DNA from: HGM04593 sp045647885
GTDB taxonomy: Bacteria; Bacteroidota; Bacteroidia; Bacteroidales; Bacteroidaceae
Length of the DNA stretch: 64,000 nt
Direction: 5' to 3'
NCBI GenBank assembly: GCA_045647885.1
Contig: JAZRMX010000019.1
Location: 1-64,000, forward strand
Positions 8,564-16,068 of the stretch are shown in pieces. The position numbers were made by a program, and so were the translations under genes. A model generated the notes under the pieces. It made no database searches and was not told the origin of the DNA. It saw only the letters and a program-made list of their open reading frames with translations. Each line of letters starts with the position of its first letter. Within the stretch, counting starts at the first letter, position 1.

Positions 8564-8571
8564 TATCTTTG
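8564..8571 (+). promoter_or_regulatory. -7 box of tRNA-Ala
   Basis: TATCTTTG fits TAnnTTTG and ends 19 bases before the tRNA. No TTTG is present at the expected upstream distance. Confidence 0.5.
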
Positions 8572-8590
8572 CAGCCGTAAAACGAAAAAC

Positions 8591-8664
8591 GGGGCATTAG
8601 CTCATCTGGCTAGAGCGTTTGACTGGCAGTCAAAAGGTGACGAGTTCGACTCTCGTATGCTCCA
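8591..8664 (+). tRNA. tRNA-Ala (anticodon GGC)
   Basis: Acceptor stem GGGGCAT/ATGCTCC, a D arm with AGCTCA and GGCTAGAGC, anticodon stem TTTGA/TCAAA around loop CTGGCAG, and a T arm with GAGTTCGACTC. The anticodon GGC reads alanine GCC/GCU. CCA is not encoded. A -7 box lies 20 bases upstream and a terminator directly follows. Confidence 0.96.
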
Positions 8665-8667
8665 CAA

Positions 8668-8706
8668 ACAGGTCGGTAGTGTAAAACTGCCGGCCTGTGT
8701 TTTTTA
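8668..8706 (+). terminator. Terminator of tRNA-Ala
   Basis: A 12-bp stem (ACAGGTCGGTAG with CTGCCGGCCTGT, two G-U pairs) around a 7-base loop, followed by a T run, starts 4 bases after the tRNA. Confidence 0.88.
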
Positions 8707-8838
8707 TATTTGATACTGAGTATTTTATTGTGCTTTTTTGTGTGGAAAACCAACTAAATTACGTATATTCGCGAAAATTTTATAAATAAGGTGTATTTTA
8801 CACGTTTTATCGGCAAATAATAACATAATTATAATTTT

Positions 8839-10536
8839 ATGGCAACAGTTGATGACAAGAAGATTATTTTTTCGATGGTTGGCTTGAACAAGACCATCCG
8901 TCAGAATAACAAACAGGTACTTAAAAATATTTACCTATCGTTCTTCTATGGTGCAAAGATTGGTATCATTGGTATGAACGGTTCGGGTAAGTCTACCCTT
9001 ATGAAGATTATCGCCGGTCTTGATAATGACTATCAGGGCGAGGTGGTTTGGTCTCCCGGTTATTCTGTGGGTTATCTGCCCCAGGAGCCTCAGTTGCAGG
9101 ATGGCAAAACCGTTAAAGAGGTTGTAATGGAGGGCGTGCAGCCCATCGTTGATGCTCTTAACGAGTACGAGGAGATAAACAACAAGTTTGGTCTTCCCGA
9201 ATATTACGAGGATGAGGATAAGATGAATGCGCTTTTTGCCCGTCAGGCTGAGTTGCAGGATATTATAGATGCTACAGATGCGTGGAACCTCGACAGTAAA
9301 TTGGAGCGTGCAATGGCTGCTTTGCGTTGCCCCGCTCCCGAAGAGTTGGTAGACCACCTCTCTGGTGGTGAGCGCCGCCGTGTGGCTCTCTGCCGTCTTT
9401 TGCTTCAGAAACCCGATGTACTCCTTCTCGACGAGCCTACCAACCACCTCGATGCAGAGAGCATTGACTGGCTTGAGCAGCACCTCAACCAATACGAGGG
9501 TACGGTTATTGCCGTAACTCACGACCGTTACTTCCTCGACGATGTAGCCGGTTGGATTCTTGAACTCGACCGCGGCGAGGGAATTCCCTGGAAGGGTAAT
9601 TACTCTTCTTGGCACGACCAGAAGACAAAGCGTATGGAGCAGGAGGAGAAGAGTGCAAGCAAGCGTCGCAAGACTCTTGAGCGCGAGCTCGAGTGGGTGC
9701 GTATGGCTCCCAAGGCTCGTCAGGCAAAAGGTAAGGCGCGTCTTAACTCTTACGAGCGTATGCTTAACGAGGATCAGAAAGAACGCGAAGAGAAGCTCGA
9801 GATATTTATCCCCAACGGTCCCCGTTTGGGTAACAAGGTTATCGTTGCCGACAAGGTTTCTAAAGCTTTTGGTTCAAAGACTCTTTTTACCGATCTTGAG
9901 TTTATGCTTCCCCCCAACGGTATTGTGGGTGTAATTGGCCCCAACGGTGCCGGTAAAACAACTCTTTTCCGTATGATTATGGGACTTGAGAGTGTGGATA
10001 GCGGTAATTTTGAGGTTGGTGAAACTGTGAAAGTCGCTTATGTGGACCAGACTCACAAGGATATTGTTGCCGATAAATCGGTTTACGAGGTAATGAGCCA
10101 GGGCAATGAGCTTATGCGTTTGGGTAACAAGGAGGTTAATGTACGTGCTTACTTGTCGCGTTTTAACTTCACCGGTGCCGACCAGGAGAAGAAATGTGGT
10201 GTGTTGTCGGGTGGTGAGCGTAACCGCTTGCACCTTGCAATGGCTCTCAAAGAGTGTGGTAACGTACTTCTCCTTGACGAGCCTACCAATGATATTGATG
10301 TGAACACTTTGCGTGCGCTCGAGGAGGGCTTGGAGAACTTTGCGGGTTGCGCTGTGGTAATCAGCCACGACCGTTGGTTCCTCGACCGTATCTGTACCCA
10401 CATCATTGCTTTCGAGGGTGACGGAAATGTATTCTGCTTCGAGGGCTCATATTCAGATTATGAGGAGAACAAGATGCGCCGTTTGGGTATAGAAGAGCCC
10501 AAGAAGGCACGCTATCGCAAGTTGATGGAGGATTAA
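8839..10536 (+). CDS. ettA: Energy-dependent translational throttle protein EttA (ABC-F)
   Basis: A 565-residue soluble protein with two ABC ATPase domains and no membrane segments. Domain 1 has Walker A GMNGSGKST near residue 46, signature LSGGERRR and Walker B LLLDEPTNHLD. Domain 2 has GPNGAGKTT near 373, signature LSGGERNR and LLLDEPTNDID. The insertion after the first Q loop (residues about 95-140) is the arm that contacts the ribosomal L1 stalk. Length and the NDID variant in the second Walker B fit EttA, which gates the first steps of elongation in response to the ATP/ADP ratio. It leads a run of plus-strand genes; the aminotransferase starts 12 bases after its stop. Confidence 0.95.
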   Translation: MATVDDKKIIFSMVGLNKTIRQNNKQVLKNIYLSFFYGAKIGIIGMNGSGKSTLMKIIAGLDNDYQGEVVWSPGYSVGYLPQEPQLQDGKTVKEVVMEGVQPIVDALNEYEEINNKFGLPEYYEDEDKMNALFARQAELQDIIDATDAWNLDSKLERAMAALRCPAPEELVDHLSGGERRRVALCRLLLQKPDVLLLDEPTNHLDAESIDWLEQHLNQYEGTVIAVTHDRYFLDDVAGWILELDRGEGIPWKGNYSSWHDQKTKRMEQEEKSASKRRKTLERELEWVRMAPKARQAKGKARLNSYERMLNEDQKEREEKLEIFIPNGPRLGNKVIVADKVSKAFGSKTLFTDLEFMLPPNGIVGVIGPNGAGKTTLFRMIMGLESVDSGNFEVGETVKVAYVDQTHKDIVADKSVYEVMSQGNELMRLGNKEVNVRAYLSRFNFTGADQEKKCGVLSGGERNRLHLAMALKECGNVLLLDEPTNDIDVNTLRALEEGLENFAGCAVVISHDRWFLDRICTHIIAFEGDGNVFCFEGSYSDYEENKMRRLGIEEPKKARYRKLMED

Positions 10537-10548
10537 AAAAATGCAACT

Positions 10549-11856
10549 ATGAAAACCGTTATAGAGCCGTCAATTATTGACGGCATTATGAAAGAACTTG
10601 AGATTACCGACATAAAGACAGCCTCAATACGTCAGGTGGGTGCAATTGTGCGCGCTGCCGAGGCTGCTACCGGTAAAGAATTCATACATTTTGAGATGGG
10701 TGTGCCCGGCCTTCCTCCTTCAGAGGTTGGTGTGAAAGCCGAGTGCGAGGCTCTGCAAAGGGGTGTAGCTTCGGTCTATCCTATAATCGACGGTATTCCC
10801 GAGGTTAAGGAGCAGGCGTCGCGTTTCCTGAAGGCGTTTGTCGATACCGACATTAAACCTTCGGGCTGTATACCCACCGTGGGCTCTATGCAGGCTTCGT
10901 TTGCATCGCTTATGCTTGCTTCGCAGTTGAACCCCCAAAAGGATACAGTCCTTTATATAGACCCGGGTTTCCCTGTGCAGAAGATGCAGGCAAACGTTAT
11001 TGGTGTTAAAATTGCGTCGTTCGATATTGCCGATTATCGTGGCGAGAAGCTCGAAGAGAAACTCGAGAGCTATTTTGCACAAGGAAATATCTGTGCTGTG
11101 CTCTATTCAAGCCCCAATAACCCCACCTGGATGTGCCTGAACGATACAGAACTTGAAATTATTGGTCGCTTGGCTACAAAATATGATGTTCTTGTAATTG
11201 AGGACTCTGCTTATATGACTATGGACTTCCGTCGCGATATGAGCAAGCCTTTTGAGCCTCCTTATCAGTTGAGCGTGTCGAAATACACCGACAATTATGT
11301 GATACTTATGAGTGCTTCCAAAATATTCAGCTATGCGGGACAGCGTATTGCTATGGCTTGTATTTCGGACAAACTCTACGAGCGTCACTACGACAGCCTA
11401 AAGGAGCGTTACGGAATCCCTCGTTTTGGTGCCGCTTTTGCTTATATTTTCCTTTACACATTCTCGTCGGGAGTGTCGCACTCGGCACAGTATGCTATGG
11501 CTGCAATGCTGAAGGCTGCCTGCGATGGTGAGTATAATTTTGTGGGTGATATAAAGGAGTATGCCGACCGCACCAAACGTCTTAAGGATATTCTTGAGCG
11601 CACCGGTTTCAATGTCGTATACGACAGAGACGACGAGGAGCCTGTGAGCGACGGTTTCTTCTTTACTATGGGCTACAAGGATATGGATGGTGCCGAACTT
11701 TTGCAGGAACTTCTCTACTATGGCGTGAGTGGTATAGACCTCTCAACAACAGGAAGTAACCGCAAAGGAATACGCGCTTGTTCATCAAATATCAAGCCCC
11801 ACCATTATGCTATGCTCGAGGAGCGTTTGAAACTTTTTAATGATAATCACAAATAA
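10549..11856 (+). CDS. PLP-dependent aminotransferase (fold type I)
   Basis: A 435-residue aminotransferase of class I/II. Recognisable parts are SSPNNPTW (substrate/PLP loop), VIEDSAY (aspartate that pairs with the pyridine nitrogen), and MSASKIFSYAGQRIA, where the lysine forms the Schiff base. It lies 12 bases after ettA and 17 bases before an aryl-CoA ligase and an ACT-domain protein. That context suggests transamination of aromatic amino acids to or from aryl-pyruvates, but substrate choice cannot be read from the sequence. Confidence 0.9.
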   Translation: MKTVIEPSIIDGIMKELEITDIKTASIRQVGAIVRAAEAATGKEFIHFEMGVPGLPPSEVGVKAECEALQRGVASVYPIIDGIPEVKEQASRFLKAFVDTDIKPSGCIPTVGSMQASFASLMLASQLNPQKDTVLYIDPGFPVQKMQANVIGVKIASFDIADYRGEKLEEKLESYFAQGNICAVLYSSPNNPTWMCLNDTELEIIGRLATKYDVLVIEDSAYMTMDFRRDMSKPFEPPYQLSVSKYTDNYVILMSASKIFSYAGQRIAMACISDKLYERHYDSLKERYGIPRFGAAFAYIFLYTFSSGVSHSAQYAMAAMLKAACDGEYNFVGDIKEYADRTKRLKDILERTGFNVVYDRDDEEPVSDGFFFTMGYKDMDGAELLQELLYYGVSGIDLSTTGSNRKGIRACSSNIKPHHYAMLEERLKLFNDNHK

Positions 11857-11873
11857 TACTAGTATACCATAAT

Positions 11874-13178
11874 ATGGACCAAAAATATTTTGAACCACAG
11901 ATAGAGACTATGTCCCGCAAGGATATAGAGGCTCTGCAGCTTGAACGATTGAAACAGACTGTGCAGCAGGCTGTAAAATCTCCTTTTTACAAGAAACTTT
12001 ATGCCGAGAAGGGTATCTCTGTAGATACTATAAAGACTCTCGATGATGTTCGCAAACTTCCCTTTACCACAAAGCAGGATATGCGCGACAACTATCCTTT
12101 CGGCTTCTTGGCGTGTGACCAGAGCGAGGTTATCCGTCTTCACTCTTCAAGTGGTACAACCGGTAACCCCACTGTTATATGCCACACTAAAAACGATATT
12201 GATACTTGGGCCAATCGTGTAGCACGTAGTTTCTATATGGTGGGCTTGCGTAATACCGACGTAATACAGAACTCATCGGGTTATGGTATGTTTACCGGTG
12301 GTCTTGGTATGCAGGCTGGTATTGAGCGTTTGGGTGCTATGTCTATTCCTGCTGCAGCCGGTAACAGTTTGCGTCAGATAAAGTTCATTATGGACTTCGG
12401 TACAACTGCCATTCACGCTATCCCCAGCTACGCTTTGCGTCTTGCCGATGTTTTTGAGGAGGTTGGTATTGACCCCAAGACACAGACAAACCTCACAACA
12501 TTCCTTATCGGCGCAGAGCCTCACACCGAGGAGACACGCCGCAAGATTGAGGAGCGTTTCGGTGTTAAGGCTTATAACAGCTTTGGTATGACCGAGATGA
12601 GTGGCCCCGGTGTTGCTTTTGAGTGTCAGGAGCAGAATGGTATGCACATTTGGGAGGATTCTTACATTGTGGAGATTGTAGACCCTGAAACTTTGGAGCC
12701 TGTACCCGACGGTGAGATTGGTGAGCTTGTACTCACAACACTTGACCGCGAGGCTATGCCGCTAATCCGTTACCGCACACGCGACCTCACACGTTTCCTT
12801 GTGGAGGAGTGTCCTTGTGGCCGTACACACCGCCGTCTCGACCGTATGAAAGGCCGTAGCGACGATATGTTCATCGTTAAGGGTGTAAACATCTTCCCCA
12901 TGCAGATTGAGAAGATTCTTATGCAGTTTGCCGAGCTTGGTACAAACTATCTTATCACCATTGAGCCTATCGACAACAACGATGTTATTTTTGTTGATGT
13001 TGAGCTCGACAGCCTTACAAGTGACGATTATTCGGCATTGCAGAACCTGAGTAAGGAGATTACCCGCCGCATAAAAGATGAGATTCTTGTAACTCCCAAG
13101 GTGCGTCTTGTATCAAAGGGCAGCTTGCCCCAGTCTGAGGGAAAAGCAGTGAGAGTAAAAGATTTACGTAAAAAATAA
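11874..13178 (+). CDS. paaK: Phenylacetate--CoA ligase family protein
   Basis: A 434-residue adenylate-forming enzyme. The P-loop-like SSSGTTGNPT is at residues 91-100; YNSFGMTEMSGPG (adenine/carboxylate site), YRTRDLTR and the hinge region GRSDDMFIVKGVNIFP follow in the usual order. It activates an aryl-acetate with ATP and joins it to CoA. In anaerobic Bacteroidales, PaaK-like genes normally sit with indolepyruvate oxidoreductase and an ACT gene; here the ACT gene is present, and an aminotransferase takes the upstream position. It could work in aromatic amino acid breakdown or in assembly of amino acids from aryl acids. Confidence 0.93.
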   Translation: MDQKYFEPQIETMSRKDIEALQLERLKQTVQQAVKSPFYKKLYAEKGISVDTIKTLDDVRKLPFTTKQDMRDNYPFGFLACDQSEVIRLHSSSGTTGNPTVICHTKNDIDTWANRVARSFYMVGLRNTDVIQNSSGYGMFTGGLGMQAGIERLGAMSIPAAAGNSLRQIKFIMDFGTTAIHAIPSYALRLADVFEEVGIDPKTQTNLTTFLIGAEPHTEETRRKIEERFGVKAYNSFGMTEMSGPGVAFECQEQNGMHIWEDSYIVEIVDPETLEPVPDGEIGELVLTTLDREAMPLIRYRTRDLTRFLVEECPCGRTHRRLDRMKGRSDDMFIVKGVNIFPMQIEKILMQFAELGTNYLITIEPIDNNDVIFVDVELDSLTSDDYSALQNLSKEITRRIKDEILVTPKVRLVSKGSLPQSEGKAVRVKDLRKK

Positions 13179-13191
13179 AACGATATAAGCT

Positions 13192-13635
13192 ATGAATACC
13201 ATAAAACAGTTATCAATATTTCTTGAGAATAAATCGGGCCGTTTGTACGAGATTATGGAGATTCTCGCAAAGGCAAACGTGGGTGTTATCGCTGCAACTG
13301 TATCGGACACAGCAGAGTTCGGTATATTGCGACTCATAACCTCGAACAACGAAAAAGCTCACAAGGCTCTTCTTGAAAATAATGTGCCTTCTAATATCTC
13401 GGAGGTGGTGCTGTTCTCTTGCGGTAGCGAGGTGGGTGGCTTCTACGAGAAGATTAAAAAAATGTCTCAGGCAAATATAAGCATTGAGTATATGTATTGC
13501 TTCTCGTTCGGTGAGAACTCTTATGTAATAATTAAGGTTCCCGATACACAAAAGGCTATCGAAGCTATGCAGAACAATGGAATTGAGTCTTGCTCTATGG
13601 AGGCATTGCTCGCCAATATGGTGAAATTTGATTAA
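13192..13635 (+). CDS. Tandem ACT-domain protein
   Basis: A 147-residue protein made of two ACT modules: residues about 3-70 (IKQLSIFLENKSGRLYEIMEIL followed by AEFGILRLI) and 71-140 (EVVLFSCGSEVGGFYEKI and SYVIIKVPD). ACT domains bind amino acids and regulate metabolic enzymes. Family members are regularly encoded next to PaaK-type ligases, so it probably senses an aromatic or branched amino acid for this module. It starts 13 bases after the ligase and its stop codon lies 7 bases before the next gene. No enzyme domain is present. Confidence 0.92.
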   Translation: MNTIKQLSIFLENKSGRLYEIMEILAKANVGVIAATVSDTAEFGILRLITSNNEKAHKALLENNVPSNISEVVLFSCGSEVGGFYEKIKKMSQANISIEYMYCFSFGENSYVIIKVPDTQKAIEAMQNNGIESCSMEALLANMVKFD

Positions 13636-13642
13636 TAAGGGT

Positions 13643-14341
13643 ATGAAAAAGTGTGATATAATCTTTTGGGTGATAGTAATAGCCCTTTTGCTACCTTTCT
13701 TTGTGAGTGATGCTGTGTATGAAGCGTACAAGAGTTTTAATGCCGGACATCCTTATCTGATGGCTTTCTTAAAGTTTATGATTCTCTCGTCTATTGGTGA
13801 GATGCTTGGTCTTCGCATTAAACAAGGTGTTTACACCTATTCGGGTTATGGAATATTGCCTCGTGCTATTGTATGGGGTATGCTTGGTGTGATGATTGCC
13901 GTGGCAATGAAAATATTCTCAAGCGGCGTGCCTGTGATGCTCGAAAGTTGGGGACTCGAAGGTATGGTCAATGCAATGAGGGGCGATGTTACCTGGAAGA
14001 AATTCCTTGATGCATTCTGCATATCAACAGCAATGAACACATTCTTTGCGCCTATGTTTATGACTTTGCACAAGGTTACCGACACACATATATTGAATTG
14101 TGGCGGTAAAATATCTTCACTCGTTACACCCATTAAGTTTGGTGAGATAATTGCTTCGCTCAATTGGAAAATACAGTGGAGTTTCGTGTTCAAGCGCACT
14201 CTCCCTCTTTTCTGGATACCTGCGCACACAATAACATTCCTGTTGCCGGCAGCTTATCAGGTGCTTTTTGCAGCTTCGTTGAGTATTTTCCTTGGAGTGT
14301 TCCTCTCCATTGCAGCTGTAATGTCGAATGAGAAAAAATAA
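13643..14341 (+). CDS. Multi-pass membrane protein, possibly Mpv17-like
   Basis: A 232-residue membrane protein with about five hydrophobic segments (residues 6-25, 40-55, 72-95, 120-140 and 190-230). The C-terminal part, with WSFVFKRTLPLFWIPAHTITFLLPAAYQVLFAASL, resembles the Mpv17/PMP22 signature where a Trp-x-x-Pro precedes a conserved N/T-F-x-x-P; I regard this as suggestive only. The ATG at 13643 is preferred because the upstream in-frame TTG (13628) overlaps the ACT gene. It sits between the aryl-acid trio and the hexosaminidase gene, 5 bases before the latter. Function is unknown. Confidence 0.75.
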   Translation: MKKCDIIFWVIVIALLLPFFVSDAVYEAYKSFNAGHPYLMAFLKFMILSSIGEMLGLRIKQGVYTYSGYGILPRAIVWGMLGVMIAVAMKIFSSGVPVMLESWGLEGMVNAMRGDVTWKKFLDAFCISTAMNTFFAPMFMTLHKVTDTHILNCGGKISSLVTPIKFGEIIASLNWKIQWSFVFKRTLPLFWIPAHTITFLLPAAYQVLFAASLSIFLGVFLSIAAVMSNEKK

Positions 14342-14346
14342 ATGAT

Positions 14347-15981
14347 ATGATGAGAAAATTTTTGTTTTTACTCTTGTGTGTAATCTCCTTTGCTGTTTCG
14401 GCAGGGGAGATTTCGCTCATTCCCCAACCGGCTAAAATGACGTTGGAGGAAGGTGAATTCTGTTTTGCAAAAAAGGTAAAGGTCTTTATCCCTGCAGGCG
14501 ATAAGGAGGTTGCAAAAGTCTTCAATAATTTTTCCGAAGATTTCAAGACCGCAACCGGTGTGTCGCTGAAAAAGACCAAGAATGCCGATGCTGCACAAAT
14601 GGTATTTAAGACAGATGCTGCGCTTGCCGAGGAGGGTTACCGCTTGAACGTGACCACCGGCAAAATTACAATTACTGCAGCAAAACCAGCCGGCTTCTTC
14701 TATGCCCTGCAGACTTTGAAACAGTTGATGCCGTGTAACGTAATGGCTGTTGTAGCCTGTGATAAGGTGGTGGAGTGGAGCGTGCCTTGTGTGGATATTG
14801 AAGATGAGCCACGCTTTGGCTGGCGCGGTTTTATGCTCGACGAGGGACGACACTTCTATGGAAAGGAAGAGGTTATGAAGATAATCGATGTTATGGCTGC
14901 ATACAAGATGAACCGCTTCCATTGGCACCTTACCGAGGACCAGGGCTGGCGCATAGAGATAAAGAAATATCCTAAGCTCACCGAGGTGGGTGCGTGGAGA
15001 AACAGCAAGGTGCTTGGTTGGGGAGATGTTAAACCCGACGGCGTTCTGTATGGCGGTTATTATACACGAAAGGATGTAGAGGAGGTTGTTGCCTATGCAA
15101 AAGAGCGTTTTGTGGAGATTGTTCCCGAGGTAGATATCCCCGGACACTCACAGGCTGCCGTGGCTGCCTACCCCGAATTCCTCTCTTGTGACCCGCAGAG
15201 CAATCACGAGGTGTGGTTGTGGCAGGGTGTTTCGAGTGATGTGATCAACGTAGCCAATCCTCTTGCCGTTCAGTTCGCAAAGGATGTAATTGATGAACTT
15301 ACAGAGATGTTCCCCTTTGGTTATATACACCTTGGCGGCGACGAGTGTCCCACGTATAAATGGGAGCATAATACATCTTGTCAGGAGTTGTTGAAGGAGA
15401 TAGGTAGCGATAAATACCGCGACTTGCAGATACATTTCTACAAACAGCTAAAAGATTATGTTGCACAGAAACCTGCCGATAAACAACGTAAACTTATCTT
15501 CTGGAACGAGGTGTTGCACGGAAATACCGCACCCCTTGGCAACGACATAACAATTATGGCGTGGATAGGTGCCGACGGCGCGGCAAAGGATGCTGCAACA
15601 CGCGGGATGAACACCATACTCTCTCCGCAGATACCTTATTACATTAACCGTCGCCAGTCGAAACTCGAAACAGAGCCGCGTTCACAAGGCTACGGTGACG
15701 AAACAGTGGAGCGTGTTTACAACTACAAGCCTATGGAGAATATATCTGCCGAGTTGCAGGGTAAATATCTGGGTGTGCAGGCCAATTTTTGGACCGAGTG
15801 GGTTGAAGAGGCCGACATTGTACAGTATCTTACATTCCCCCGCCTTGCTGCAGTTGCCGAGGCCGGATGGACACCCCAAGAGAAACGCAATTACAACTGT
15901 TTTGTGGAGCGTTTGCAGTCCGAAGCAGAATACTATCGCCTGCGTGGTGTCAATTACGGAAAACACGTGTTCAAAGAGTAA
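14347..15981 (+). CDS. Beta-N-acetylhexosaminidase, GH20 family
   Basis: A 544-residue secreted glycosidase with a signal peptide (MMRKFLFLLLCVISFAVSA). Residues about 20-135 form the GH20b N-terminal domain and 140-500 the catalytic barrel. The catalytic Asp332-Glu333 pair lies in HLGGDECP; RFHWHLTEDQGWRIEIKKYP and EIDIPGHSQA-like strands upstream are typical. It removes terminal GlcNAc/GalNAc by substrate-assisted catalysis, probably from host or dietary glycans or from cell-wall fragments, in the periplasm. It is not in a polysaccharide utilisation locus: no SusC/SusD pair is adjacent. A terminator follows. Confidence 0.95.
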   Translation: MMRKFLFLLLCVISFAVSAGEISLIPQPAKMTLEEGEFCFAKKVKVFIPAGDKEVAKVFNNFSEDFKTATGVSLKKTKNADAAQMVFKTDAALAEEGYRLNVTTGKITITAAKPAGFFYALQTLKQLMPCNVMAVVACDKVVEWSVPCVDIEDEPRFGWRGFMLDEGRHFYGKEEVMKIIDVMAAYKMNRFHWHLTEDQGWRIEIKKYPKLTEVGAWRNSKVLGWGDVKPDGVLYGGYYTRKDVEEVVAYAKERFVEIVPEVDIPGHSQAAVAAYPEFLSCDPQSNHEVWLWQGVSSDVINVANPLAVQFAKDVIDELTEMFPFGYIHLGGDECPTYKWEHNTSCQELLKEIGSDKYRDLQIHFYKQLKDYVAQKPADKQRKLIFWNEVLHGNTAPLGNDITIMAWIGADGAAKDAATRGMNTILSPQIPYYINRRQSKLETEPRSQGYGDETVERVYNYKPMENISAELQGKYLGVQANFWTEWVEEADIVQYLTFPRLAAVAEAGWTPQEKRNYNCFVERLQSEAEYYRLRGVNYGKHVFKE

Positions 15982-15997
15982 AATTAGATAAAAGAAT

Positions 15998-16038
15998 ACC
16001 AAAAATTTAATCGTGATAGCAGCGGTTAAATTTTTGGT
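15998..16038 (+). terminator. Terminator after the hexosaminidase
   Basis: A perfect 13-bp inverted repeat (ACCAAAAATTTAA and complement) around a 15-base loop lies 17 bases after the stop codon; it is A/T-rich, so it could act in both directions. Confidence 0.7.
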
Positions 16039-16068
16039 GTTTATATACCTGTATAAACAAATATTTGT

